The translations under genes were made by a program, and so were the position numbers. From assembly GCF_002119765.1 (NCBI RefSeq), contig NZ_CP021112.1:1730501-1794500 (forward strand): DNA of 64,000 nt, read 5' to 3'. The notes below the pieces were generated by a model, which ran no database searches, was not told where the DNA came from, and worked only from the letters and a program-made list of their open reading frames with translations. The stretch comes from Pseudorhodoplanes sinuspersici (lineage in GTDB: Bacteria > Pseudomonadota > Alphaproteobacteria > Rhizobiales > Xanthobacteraceae). The first letter of the stretch is position 1. Every line of letters begins with the position of its first letter. Shown piece after piece: positions 9,412 to 18,748 of the stretch.

Positions 9412-9507
9412 CCTTGCCGATTGCATTTGCCATCGTGGTGGCCATTTAATGGGCTGGAATTCTGAAGAGCTTGGACCGGGCTGTTTGGCCCGCAGGGATT
9501 ACTGACA

Positions 9508-10431
9508 ATGCTTGAGAATATCGGCGAGGCGCCGACCGTTGCGCCCGGCGCAGACCTGATCGTGGACACGACCACGCAAACCTTCGTCAAGGACGTGATC
9601 GAGGAATCAAAACGCCGGCCGGTGCTTGTGGATTTCTGGGCGCCCTGGTGCGGACCCTGCAAGCAACTGACGCCAACGCTGGAGAAAGTGATCACGGCTG
9701 CCAAGGGCAAGGCCAAGCTCGCCAAGATGAATATCGACGAGCATCCGGCGATCTTCCAGCAGCTCGCACAGCAGATGGGCATTCAATCGATCCCGGCGGT
9801 GATCGCGTTCGCGAACGGGCAGCCGATCGATGGCTTCCTCGGCGCGTTGCCGGACAAGCAGGTGACCGAATTCGTCGAACGTCTGATCAAGGATCGCGTC
9901 GGCGACGAAGGCAAAGACATTCTGGTGGCTGCGGATGCAGCGCTGGCCTCGAAGGACTACACCGCAGCCGCCGATGCCTATGCGCAGGTGCTGGCGCAGG
10001 ACAATGCCAATGTGCAGGCGCTGGCCGGCCTCGCGCGCTGTTATGTCGGCACCGGCAATATCGAACAGGCGCAGAAAACGCTGGCGATGGTGCCGGACGG
10101 CAAGCAGAACGACACCGCCGTGGCCGCAGCGCGCGCGGAAATCGAGCTTGCCACGCAAACAAAGGATCTCGGCTCCATTGCCGATCTTGAAGCCAAGGTT
10201 GCGGCCAACCCGAAGGACTATCAGGCGCGCTTCGATCTGGCGCTGGCGCAGAATGCCAAGGGCGATCGTGAAGCCGCGCTCGACAGCCTGCTCGAGATCG
10301 TCAAGCGCGATCGCAAATGGAACGATGACGGAGCGCGCAAGCAGCTCGTGCAATTGTTCGATGCCTGGGGCCCGACGGACGAAGCGACCGTAACGGGACG
10401 GCGAAAATTATCGTCGGTGTTGTTCGCGTGA
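9508..10431 (+). CDS. ybbN: Thioredoxin-TPR co-chaperone (YbbN/CnoX family)
   Basis: The N-terminal thioredoxin fold (residues about 20-125) carries an intact WCGPC motif with Cys48 and Cys51 and the cis-Pro loop IQSIPAV. The remaining residues form TPR-like helices (DYTAAADAYAQVLAQDNANVQALAGLARCYV and ADLEAKVAANPKDYQARFDLA). This is the YbbN layout of 307 residues. E. coli CnoX has lost one active-site cysteine, but this copy keeps both and may be redox-active as well as a holdase. It is cytoplasmic. It precedes the LON-domain gene by 38 bases on the same strand, as in many Rhizobiales. Confidence 0.92.
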   Translation: MLENIGEAPTVAPGADLIVDTTTQTFVKDVIEESKRRPVLVDFWAPWCGPCKQLTPTLEKVITAAKGKAKLAKMNIDEHPAIFQQLAQQMGIQSIPAVIAFANGQPIDGFLGALPDKQVTEFVERLIKDRVGDEGKDILVAADAALASKDYTAAADAYAQVLAQDNANVQALAGLARCYVGTGNIEQAQKTLAMVPDGKQNDTAVAAARAEIELATQTKDLGSIADLEAKVAANPKDYQARFDLALAQNAKGDREAALDSLLEIVKRDRKWNDDGARKQLVQLFDAWGPTDEATVTGRRKLSSVLFA

Positions 10432-10469
10432 TCGCGAACGCAAAGTGAAATGAGGGGCGGAGTGCGGCG

Positions 10470-11144
10470 ATGCCCATGAACGTGACGTATGAGGGACCGA
10501 TCGATTTGCCGGAGGTGATTCCGGTCTTTCCGTTGCCAGGCGCCTTGCTGCTGCCGCGCGGCCAGATGCCGCTCAATATTTTCGAGCCGCGCTATCTTGA
10601 GATGATCGATGACGCGCTGGCATCGCGCCACCGTTTGATCGGCATGATTCAGCCGGACAGCGCACATCCCGGTCCGGAGGACAGGCCCAACCTGTTCAAG
10701 ATCGGTTGCGTCGGCCGCATCACGCAGATCGCCGAGAGCGGCGATGGCCGCTACCTCATGCAACTCACCGGTGTGGCGCGCTTTCGCGTCGAGGAAGAGT
10801 TGACGGTGCAGACCGCGTACCGGCAATGCCGCGTGACGTATGCGCCGTTCGCCGACGATTTCATCGCACGCAAGGGCGAAGAAGAGGTCGACCGCAAGCA
10901 ATTGTTGCGTGCCTTGTCGGAATTCTTGCAGGCCAACAACCTGAAAGCCGATTGGGACGGCATCGAGAATGCGCCCAACGAAGCGCTGGTCAATGCGCTG
11001 GCGATGATGTCGCCTTATGGTACCGCGGAGAAGCAGGCGCTGCTGGAAGCGCCCGATCTCAAAACGCGCGCGGAAATTCTTGTGGCTGTCACGGAAATCG
11101 AGTTAGCCAAAAGCAAGAGCGACGGTGAAACGCCGTTGCAGTAA
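10470..11144 (+). CDS. LON substrate-binding-domain protein
   Basis: A stand-alone N-terminal Lon domain of 224 residues: the opening VIPVFPLPGALLLPRGQMPLNIFEPRY is the family signature, followed by GCVGRITQIAESGDGRYLMQLTGVARFRV. There is no AAA or protease domain, so it is not Lon itself. The ATG at 10470 has GGAG seven bases upstream. It follows ybbN closely and probably shares its transcript. Its role is unknown; substrate or peptide recognition is the usual inference. Confidence 0.92.
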   Translation: MPMNVTYEGPIDLPEVIPVFPLPGALLLPRGQMPLNIFEPRYLEMIDDALASRHRLIGMIQPDSAHPGPEDRPNLFKIGCVGRITQIAESGDGRYLMQLTGVARFRVEEELTVQTAYRQCRVTYAPFADDFIARKGEEEVDRKQLLRALSEFLQANNLKADWDGIENAPNEALVNALAMMSPYGTAEKQALLEAPDLKTRAEILVAVTEIELAKSKSDGETPLQ

Positions 11145-11187
11145 TGGCTTTCAAATAAGTGTATATCGCAGCTCAATATGTTACGTC

Positions 11188-11290
11188 ATGCGCGGGCTTG
11201 ACCCGCGCATCCATTGCTTTCGAATGATGGATGGTGGGGGCATAAGGCGCGAAGACGCCGTCTTAAACGGCTTATGCCCGGCCATGACAG
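11188..11290. repeat. Dispersed palindromic repeat, type H (copy 1)
   Basis: The opening 'gtcatgcgcgggcttgaccc' and the closing 'cttatgcccggccatgac' are imperfectly complementary, forming one long hairpin. A related half-unit lies at about 58456. It fills the space between the LON-domain gene and the Trm112-like gene. Confidence 0.65.
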
Positions 11291-11303
11291 CGGAGAAACT
11301 ATC

Positions 11304-11498
11304 ATGCCCGACAGTCACCGAAGCGGCGAGAGCGTCGATCCGAAGCTTCTCGAAATTCTGGTCTGTCCGCTCACCAAGGCGACGCTGGAATACGATCGTG
11401 TCAAGCAGGAACTGATTTCGCGCAGCGCCAAGCTCGCTTATCCCATCCGCGACGGCATACCGATCATGCTGCCGGAAGAGGCGCGCAAGCTGGATTGA
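11304..11498 (+). CDS. Trm112-like / UPF0434 family protein
   Basis: A 64-residue protein with the typical core [20 protein letters not shown], then [18 protein letters not shown]. Only one of the usual zinc-binding cysteines (the Cys of LVCPLT) is present, as in the bacterial UPF0434 (YcaR-like) branch. The ATG at 11304 has a GGAG eight bases upstream; an earlier in-frame start at 11214 would run through the repeat and is rejected. A role as a small partner of methyltransferases is known for eukaryotic Trm112 and only inferred here. Confidence 0.9.
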   Translation: MPDSHRSGESVDPKLLEILVCPLTKATLEYDRVKQELISRSAKLAYPIRDGIPIMLPEEARKLD

Positions 11499-11512
11499 AA
11501 CGATAAAGACTC

Positions 11513-11537
11513 TCTCCCCCTTACAGGGGGAGGTAAG
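11513..11537. repeat. Short palindrome, type G (half unit)
   Basis: The stretch 'ctcccccttacagggggag' is a compact hairpin. It matches the arms of the longer type G elements near 50070 and 59803 and lies between the Trm112-like gene and the GST gene. Confidence 0.6.
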
Positions 11538-11571
11538 ACCACCAGCAGATTCTGTTAGTCAGGAAATTTTC

Positions 11572-12195
11572 ATGCTGAAAATCTGGGGACGCAACACATC
11601 GTCGAATGTGCAGAAAGCGATGTGGGCGGTTGGCGAACTGAACCTCGAACACGAGCGATTCGATGTCGGTGGCAACTACGGCAAGAACAGGGAGCCGGCC
11701 TATCTGTTGATGAACCCCAACGGTCTGGTGCCGACCTTGCAGGAAGGCGATTTCATCCTGTGGGAATCGAATGCGATCGTGCGCTATCTCGCCCGGCAAT
11801 ATGGGGCCGGCACGCTTGAGCCGTTCGAGCCGAAAGAGATCGGCCGCGCCAATCAATGGATGGACTGGCAATTGTCGGTCGTGGCGCCGGCGATCCACGC
11901 CGCTTTCTGGGGGCTGATTCGTACGCCGGAAGACAAGCGCGACATGGCCGCGATCGCAGCGTCGCAGAACAAGACCACCGACGCGATGAAGATTCTCGAC
12001 GCGCAGCTCGGCCGCACAGAATATGTCGCGGGCGATAAATTCTCGATGGGTGATATCCCGGTCGGCGTGATGGCCTATCGGTTTCGGCAGCTTTGTCCGG
12101 ACCGGCCTGAACTGAAAAATCTTGAACGCTGGTTCGCGAGCATCGAGCAGCGCCAGGCATTCAAAGATCACGTCGGTGCAATTCCGCTGAGCTGA
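11572..12195 (+). CDS. Glutathione S-transferase family protein
   Basis: A 207-residue cytosolic GST. The thioredoxin-like N-domain begins MLKIWGRNTSSNVQKAMW, where the Ser of SSNVQK is in the catalytic position of Ser/Cys-type GSTs. NPNGLVPTLQEGDFILWESNAIVRYLA is the glutathione gamma-glutamyl binding segment. The all-helical C-domain contains the N-capping box (FSMGDIPVGVM). The gene is convergent with the ubiquinone hydroxylase gene, separated by a type D repeat. The electrophilic substrate cannot be predicted. Confidence 0.93.
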   Translation: MLKIWGRNTSSNVQKAMWAVGELNLEHERFDVGGNYGKNREPAYLLMNPNGLVPTLQEGDFILWESNAIVRYLARQYGAGTLEPFEPKEIGRANQWMDWQLSVVAPAIHAAFWGLIRTPEDKRDMAAIAASQNKTTDAMKILDAQLGRTEYVAGDKFSMGDIPVGVMAYRFRQLCPDRPELKNLERWFASIEQRQAFKDHVGAIPLS

Positions 12196-12214
12196 CGTTT
12201 AGGAACAAGCTGTT

Positions 12215-12291
12215 TCTCCGCGCGTCCCCGCGAAGGCGGGGACCCAGCGTTTAAAGATTCTGGATCCCCGCTTGCGCGGGGATGAACGGAG
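12215..12291. repeat. Type D palindromic repeat (copy 2) between convergent genes
   Basis: Two perfect hairpins, gtccccgcgaaggcggggac and atccccgcttgcgcggggat, sit between two converging genes. They could stop transcription from both sides, though no T-run is seen. Confidence 0.8.
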
Positions 12292-12312
12292 TATGTGGCT
12301 GCTTGTAGCAGC

Positions 12313-13536
12313 CTACAACACCTCACCCTTCAACAGCTTGGGCACATCGCCGGTGATGCCGGCGGCTTCGCGGATGAAGAAGCTTTTCAGGTTCGGCAGC
12401 CGGTCGACGACGCCGAGGCCCATGTCGCGCACAAGCCGCAGCGCATCGGAATTGTTGGAGAACAGCCGGTTGAGGCCGTCAGTCGCGACGCCCATCGCCA
12501 TGGTGTCGAACCGCCGCCAGCGCTGGTAGCGCTCCAGCACCGAAACAGCGCCGACATCGATGCCGAGCCGCGCGCCATCGATGATCGCTTCAGCCAGCGC
12601 CGCGACATCGCGCAAGCCCATATTCAATCCCTGTCCGGCAATCGGATGAATCACATGCGCGGCATCGCCGATCAGTGCGATGCGATCGGCGATGAAGCTG
12701 CGGGCGACGAACAGGCCGAGCGGATAGGCTTTGCGCGGCGCGATGACTTCGATCTCGCCGAGATGCAGGCCAAAGCGCTTTTCCAGTTCGTCATGAAAGT
12801 CCGCGTCCGATAATGCGACGATGCGGTTGGCTTCGTCCGATGCTTCCGTCCAGACGATCGACGAGCGCTTGCCAGTCAACGGCAGGATCGCGAACGGACC
12901 GGCGGGCAGGAAATGTTCTTCAGCGCGGCCGTGATGATCGCGTTCATGCGCGACGGTGGTGACGATGCCGGATTGGCCGTAATTCCATCCGTAATTGGCG
13001 ATGCCCGCCTGGTCGCGGATCTGCGAGCGCGCGCCATCGGCCGCGACCAGCAATCGCGCGGCGATGGACGTGCCGTCCGACAGATGCGCCGTCACCCGCG
13101 CTGGCCCATGCTCAAAACGCGACACCGCGACCGGCCGCAGATCGACACCTTCCGCTCTGGCCTTGTCGAGCAGAGCCGCAACCATGGGTCCGTTCTCGAT
13201 CATATGCGCGAAAGGCTCGCCGGGCGCGATCTCACCGCCGAAGGTGAGAAAGCTCGGCCGCATGGCGTGATCGAGTTTCGAATCCGTCACCACCATGTCG
13301 AGCATCGGCTGCGCGTTGTCTGCGATTGCCGACCAGACACCGAGGGTCTCGAACAGATGCCGTGCCGCAGCGGCAATCGCCGAGGCGCGCAAATCGCCGG
13401 AGGCGCGGTTCATCGCCGGGTCGGCCACCGCGACGGACAATGCGCCACCCGAACCCTGTTTCAGCGCGATAGCCAGCGACAGGCCGGCAAACCCGCCGCC
13501 GGCGATGAGGATGTCGGTCTTGGTCGTATCGGTCAT
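12313..13536 (-). CDS. UbiH/UbiF/COQ6-family ubiquinone-biosynthesis FAD monooxygenase
   Basis: A 407-residue class A flavin monooxygenase that hydroxylates the ring of a ubiquinone precursor at the inner membrane. Visible motifs are the Rossmann FAD site DILIAGGGFAGLSLAIAL, the middle DG motif LLVAADGARSQIRDQAGI and the second FAD motif RIALIGDAAHVIHPIAGQGLNMGLRDV. Spacing and length fit the UbiH/VisC/COQ6 family. In alphaproteobacteria one such enzyme (UbiL) can hydroxylate more than one position, so the regiospecificity is left open. It diverges from tesB across about 80 bases. Confidence 0.93.
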   Translation of the reverse strand: MTDTTKTDILIAGGGFAGLSLAIALKQGSGGALSVAVADPAMNRASGDLRASAIAAAARHLFETLGVWSAIADNAQPMLDMVVTDSKLDHAMRPSFLTFGGEIAPGEPFAHMIENGPMVAALLDKARAEGVDLRPVAVSRFEHGPARVTAHLSDGTSIAARLLVAADGARSQIRDQAGIANYGWNYGQSGIVTTVAHERDHHGRAEEHFLPAGPFAILPLTGKRSSIVWTEASDEANRIVALSDADFHDELEKRFGLHLGEIEVIAPRKAYPLGLFVARSFIADRIALIGDAAHVIHPIAGQGLNMGLRDVAALAEAIIDGARLGIDVGAVSVLERYQRWRRFDTMAMGVATDGLNRLFSNNSDALRLVRDMGLGVVDRLPNLKSFFIREAAGITGDVPKLLKGEVL

Positions 13537-13616
13537 TGCTGCCCGGCTTTGTACGCGCTTGACTTGAACCCGGACTTTGGGCGCTTTCTCCTTACGTCAA
13601 GAGAAGGCGCTTTTTC

Positions 13617-14480
13617 ATGTCCGAAGCCGTGTCCGCCCTGCTGAAGGTTCTCGACCTCGAAACGCTGGAGGTCAACCTGTTCCGCGGTCGCTCCCCGCAG
13701 ACCGGCTGGCAACGGGTGTTCGGCGGCCAGGTCATCGGCCAGGCATTGGTGGCGGCGACCCGCACGGTGGACGGCATCGCGGTGCATTCGATGCACGCCT
13801 ATTTCGTCCTGCCCGGTGATCCGAAAGTGCCGATCGTTTACGAAGTCGAGCGCACGCGCGACGGCAAGAGCTTCACCACCCGCAGTGTGAAGGCGATTCA
13901 GCACGGCCGTCCGATCTTCATCATGATGGTGTCCTTCCACAACGATGAGGAAGGACTTGAGAATCAAATGCCGATGCCGGATGTGCCGGCGCCGGAGACG
14001 CTGCCGACCGAAGAGGAGGTGCGGCGCGATATCCTGCCGCTGCTGCCAGAGCCGGTGCGCCGCTATTACGAGCGCGAGAGGCCGTTCGAATTGCGCCCGG
14101 TGGAATACGCCCATTACATCGGCAAGAAGCCGGCCGGCGATCGTTTCAATGTCTGGTTCAGGACCACGGCAAAGTTGCCCGACGATCCGGCGATCCACCA
14201 ATGCGCGCTGGCCTATGCATCGGACTTCACGCTGCTCGACAGTTCGCTGGTGCCGCTGGGGCGCACCTTGTTCGACAAGGAGCTGATGGGCGCGAGCCTC
14301 GACCATGCGTTGTGGCTGCACCGGCCGTTCCGTGCCGATGAATGGCTGCTGTATTCGCAGGATTCGCCGAACCTGCATGGTTCGCGCGGGTTATCCCGCG
14401 GCTTGATCTTCCGGCAGGACGGAACGCTCGTCGCGTCGGTCGCGCAGGAAGGGCTGGTGCGGGTGAAGCGGGAGGCGTGA
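13617..14480 (+). CDS. tesB: Acyl-CoA thioesterase II
   Basis: A double-hotdog thioesterase of 287 residues that hydrolyses medium- and long-chain acyl-CoA. The N-terminal hotdog shows NLFRGRSPQTGWQRVFGGQVIGQAL and VHSMHAYFVLPGDP. The C-terminal hotdog shows ASDFTLLDSSLVP, SLDHALWLHRPFRADEWLLY and the final QDGTLVASVAQEGLVR, which carry the Asp, Ser/Thr and Gln used for catalysis. The length equals E. coli TesB. The next gene downstream is the first PII gene, after 146 bases. Confidence 0.96.
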   Translation: MSEAVSALLKVLDLETLEVNLFRGRSPQTGWQRVFGGQVIGQALVAATRTVDGIAVHSMHAYFVLPGDPKVPIVYEVERTRDGKSFTTRSVKAIQHGRPIFIMMVSFHNDEEGLENQMPMPDVPAPETLPTEEEVRRDILPLLPEPVRRYYERERPFELRPVEYAHYIGKKPAGDRFNVWFRTTAKLPDDPAIHQCALAYASDFTLLDSSLVPLGRTLFDKELMGASLDHALWLHRPFRADEWLLYSQDSPNLHGSRGLSRGLIFRQDGTLVASVAQEGLVRVKREA

Positions 14481-14530
14481 TGTCGCTGCGCTCCATACGC
14501 GCATCCGGTTGTGACGATTCATCCGTTTAA

Positions 14531-15694
<1,164 letters not shown>

Positions 15695-15730
15695 ACCCGA
15701 CCCGAACGTATTCGGACAGGAGCAAAAATT

Positions 15731-17176
15731 ATGTCGTTCAAGTTTCCGTACCGGGCCGGAATGACCGCCGCCCTCGCCGCAGCGGCGACGCTCGCGGCCA
15801 CCGCGGCCATCGCCGAGCCGACCGTCAACAAAGGCGACAACGCCTGGGTGATGACGTCCGCCATTCTTGTGCTGCTGATGACGATTCCCGGCCTCGCACT
15901 GTTCTATGGCGGTCTCGTCCGTTCCAAGAACATGCTGTCGGTGCTGATGCACGTGTTCTACACGGTCTGTATCTGCGCCATCCTCTGGGTGATCTATGGT
16001 TACAGCCTCGCTTTCACCGGAGGCTCTGCCTATGTCGGCGGCTTCTCGAAGGCCTTCCTCGCCGGCGTGACGCCCGACACCATGGCCGGCACCTTCTCGG
16101 TCAACGCCAGTGTTTCGGAATATGCCTATCTGGCGTTCCAGCTCACCTTCGCCTGCATCACCCCGGCCCTGATCGTCGGCGCCTTTGCCGAACGCATGAA
16201 ATTCGCGGCCGTCGCGCTGTTCATTCCGCTCTGGGCAACCTTCATCTACTACCCGATGGCCCACATGGTTTGGTACTGGGCCGGCCCGGACGCGATCGAT
16301 GCGGCTGCCAAGGCCCTGGCTGCTGCGGCCGATGCAGAAAAGCCGAAGCTGCAAGAGGCGCTTGACGCCGTTCTGGCTGACGCCGGTCTGCTCTTCTCGT
16401 GGGGCGCACTCGACTTTGCCGGCGGCACGGTGGTGCATATCAATGCCGGTATCGCGGGTCTTGTCGGCGCCATCATGGTCGGCAAGCGCACCGGTTACGG
16501 CAAAGACCTGATGCCGCCTCACTCGCTGACCATGACCATGATCGGCGCGTCGCTGCTGTGGGTCGGCTGGTTCGGCTTCAATGCCGGCTCCAACCTCGAA
16601 GCCACCGGCGTCGCCTCACTCGCGGTCGTCAACACGTTCGTTGCAACAGCGGGCGCCGCATTGTCCTGGATGTTCGCCGAATGGATGATCAAGGGTAAGG
16701 CTTCACTGCTCGGTATCGTCACCGGCGCTATTGCCGGTCTCGTGGCTGTCACGCCGGCAGCCGGTTTTGCCGGTCCGATCGGCTCGATCGTTCTCGGCCT
16801 CGTGGCCGGCGTCGTCTGCCTGTTCTTCTGCTCGGCCGTGAAGCACATGTTCGATTACGACGACTCGCTCGACGTGTTCGGCGTTCATGCCATCGGCGGC
16901 ATTGTCGGCGCTCTCGGCACCGGCATCCTGGTCGCCCCAGCGCTCGGCGGGACCGGCGTGTTCGACTACGTGACCGGCAGCGTCGCCGATTACGACTTCG
17001 CCACACAGATGTGGGCGCAAATCAAGGCCGTGCTGTTCACGATCGTCTGGTCGGGCGTCGGCTCGGCGATCCTGTACTTCATCGTCAACATCATCGTCGG
17101 CCTGCGCGCTTCGGTCGAGAAGGAGCGTGAAGGCCTCGATCTCACCGAGCAGGGTGAGCGCGCCTACAACATGTAA
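15731..17176 (+). CDS. amtB: Ammonium transporter AmtB
   Basis: An inner-membrane ammonium channel of 481 residues, with a cleavable N-terminal signal (AALAAAATLAATAAIAEP) and eleven hydrophobic segments. The paired pore histidines are visible in GGTVVHINAG (near residue 236) and DVFGVHAIGG (near 385). The periplasmic gate residues lie in FYGGLVRSKN and AERMKF. The cytoplasmic C-terminus (RASVEKEREGLDLTEQGERAYNM) is the GlnK-responsive tail. The start has a good AGGAG. It is co-transcribed with glnK and ends at a strong terminator. Confidence 0.98.
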   Translation: MSFKFPYRAGMTAALAAAATLAATAAIAEPTVNKGDNAWVMTSAILVLLMTIPGLALFYGGLVRSKNMLSVLMHVFYTVCICAILWVIYGYSLAFTGGSAYVGGFSKAFLAGVTPDTMAGTFSVNASVSEYAYLAFQLTFACITPALIVGAFAERMKFAAVALFIPLWATFIYYPMAHMVWYWAGPDAIDAAAKALAAAADAEKPKLQEALDAVLADAGLLFSWGALDFAGGTVVHINAGIAGLVGAIMVGKRTGYGKDLMPPHSLTMTMIGASLLWVGWFGFNAGSNLEATGVASLAVVNTFVATAGAALSWMFAEWMIKGKASLLGIVTGAIAGLVAVTPAAGFAGPIGSIVLGLVAGVVCLFFCSAVKHMFDYDDSLDVFGVHAIGGIVGALGTGILVAPALGGTGVFDYVTGSVADYDFATQMWAQIKAVLFTIVWSGVGSAILYFIVNIIVGLRASVEKEREGLDLTEQGERAYNM

Positions 17177-17227
17177 TCCAGAGTCGCGCGGCGGGGCGTA
17201 TACCCGGCACCGCCCCTTCGCCGGATG

Positions 17228-17267
17228 GAGGCCTCGGTCGCAAGACCGGGGCCTCTTTCGTTGTTTC
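17228..17267 (+). terminator. Intrinsic terminator after amtB
   Basis: A 12-bp stem (GAGGCCTCGGTC with GACCGGGGCCTC, one G-T pair) closes a GCAA tetraloop and is followed by TTTCGTTGTTTC. It lies 51 bases after the amtB stop and also at the tail of the converging hydrolase gene. Confidence 0.82.
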
Positions 17268-18129
17268 ACGATGAAGCGCTTCGCTCCAGAAACTCCATGA
17301 CGCGCGCCGTCTGATCGTGGAGGAAGTGATAGCCTTCGTCGATGAAGCAGATCTCCGCGTGCGGAGCGTTGCGTTGCAGACGTTCCCTTGTATCGCGTGA
17401 ATCCAGCAGAACATCCCGCCCGCCAATGATCGTCAGGATCGGCATGTCGAGCTGACCGAGCTGAGGATCGGTCAATCGTGGAATGCTGACCACGCGCGGC
17501 TTGACGACCCGCCCCACGGTGTCCATGAGCGCGACGAGCGGCTGCACCGCTTCTGGCAGCGTCTTTGGCTTTGGACCGAACACCAATTCCCATATCCGGC
17601 GCCGGCCCCAGGAGCCGAGCAGCAGGAGCGGCAGCACCTTCAGGAGGAGATTCTTCTGCCGGCCAATGCCGGCAGGACAGATCAGCGCCAGCGCGCGAAC
17701 GGCTTTCGGCCTTCTGCTGGCATAATCGAGCGCCAGCCATCCGCCCAGCGATGTTCCAACAATGGCGGCGCGCGATAGTCCGAGCCCTTCGAAAACATCG
17801 TCGAGCCACAAGGCGTGGTCATTTCCGGCGAGCGCGGGGCGGACACGCGCGCTGAAGCCGGGCTCCCCGATCATATCGACTGCAAACAGCCTGAACTTCG
17901 TCGACCATAACGCCACGTCGAGCATCCATGCCGACGAGTTGGCCAGCGAGCCATGCAGCAGCACGACGGGCGGTGCGCTCTCCGGTCCACAGGCGAGGAC
18001 GAATGTCGAGCCGTAACGCGTCGGCACATGCCGTTCGGTTTTTGGAACAGGCCACGTGTCCAGGACCCGTCTGTATTGTGCCTCGACAGTCGTGGCTGCG
18101 TTGGCACTGCGATAGACGACGTCATTCAC
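17266..18129 (-). CDS. Alpha/beta-fold hydrolase
   Basis: A 287-residue serine hydrolase. VVLLHGSLANSSAW provides the oxyanion segment, VGTSLGGWLALDYA the nucleophile elbow with Ser, IIGGRDVLLD the acid and EGYHFLHDQ the catalytic His. A GTG start at 18129 overlaps the upstream regulator's TGA by four bases, so the two are translationally coupled. The substrate is unknown. Resemblance to esterases and C-C hydrolases is general only. It converges on amtB. Confidence 0.87.
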   Translation of the reverse strand: MNDVVYRSANAATTVEAQYRRVLDTWPVPKTERHVPTRYGSTFVLACGPESAPPVVLLHGSLANSSAWMLDVALWSTKFRLFAVDMIGEPGFSARVRPALAGNDHALWLDDVFEGLGLSRAAIVGTSLGGWLALDYASRRPKAVRALALICPAGIGRQKNLLLKVLPLLLLGSWGRRRIWELVFGPKPKTLPEAVQPLVALMDTVGRVVKPRVVSIPRLTDPQLGQLDMPILTIIGGRDVLLDSRDTRERLQRNAPHAEICFIDEGYHFLHDQTARVMEFLERSASS

Positions 18130-18548
18130 GATCGCGCTCGCAGTTGCAACTGCAGCATCTCCAGCAGCTTGCTCACGTCGGACGGGCTGCCGATCATCAC
18201 CACCTTCATGCTCCTGGCCGGCGGATCGAACGCTGTCTGGAGATGCAGTGGCGGCGTCCCGCCATCGCCGGCCATTGCAGCAGCATGGAGGAATGTCGCC
18301 GTTCGTTCCGCCGCCTCTGCGGAGACATCGGGGATGTCGACAATGCACGTCGTCCGCACGCCGGCCGTCGCTTCGGATTTGCCGCTCGCGACGCCGGCGA
18401 AGGCGTCCAGATTGGTGCGGGCGATCCGATAGGATTTTCCGACCCGCGTTGCCGGCAGTCTTCCCTCGTGGATATAGCGAAGGATGGTCTTGGGGTGCAG
18501 GTTCAGCGCGTCGGCCGCCTGCTCGACCGTGACGAGGACATCTGACAT
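18126..18548 (-). CDS. Excisionase/MerR-type helix-turn-helix protein with C-terminal domain
   Basis: The first 55 residues form a winged HTH of the excisionase family (VTVEQAADALNLHPKTILRYIHEGRLPATRVGKSYRI). The remaining 85 residues contain a ferredoxin-like or dimerisation segment (RTTCIVDIPDVSAEAAERTATFLHAA ... SMKVVMIGSPSDVSKLLEML) that may bind an effector. It is coupled to the hydrolase gene and is likely its regulator. The AT-rich upstream region (18549-18600) includes an imperfect palindrome at 18560-18581 with ends CCATA and TATGG that could be its operator. Confidence 0.82.
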   Translation of the reverse strand: MSDVLVTVEQAADALNLHPKTILRYIHEGRLPATRVGKSYRIARTNLDAFAGVASGKSEATAGVRTTCIVDIPDVSAEAAERTATFLHAAAMAGDGGTPPLHLQTAFDPPARSMKVVMIGSPSDVSKLLEMLQLQLRARS

Positions 18549-18748
18549 TGCCTAATATTCCATATTATTACATAATTATGGCAACATAAGTAGTAATGAG
18601 TAACAATAGGGATGTGCATTGCGAAAGTAACGGGTGCCCGGGCTGCGCGTAAGCGCAATGGACCACAGGACCCCGATGGTTAATCGCACCTTAACCTGCG
18701 GCGCTTAGGCTTTGGCCGATTGACCAATCTGGCCGAAATGTGCGCGTG

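Noticed and set aside
17266-18348. Long form (360 codons) of the alpha/beta hydrolase
   Set aside because: The extra N-terminus lies inside the upstream HTH gene; the GTG at 18129, overlapping that gene's stop, fits better.
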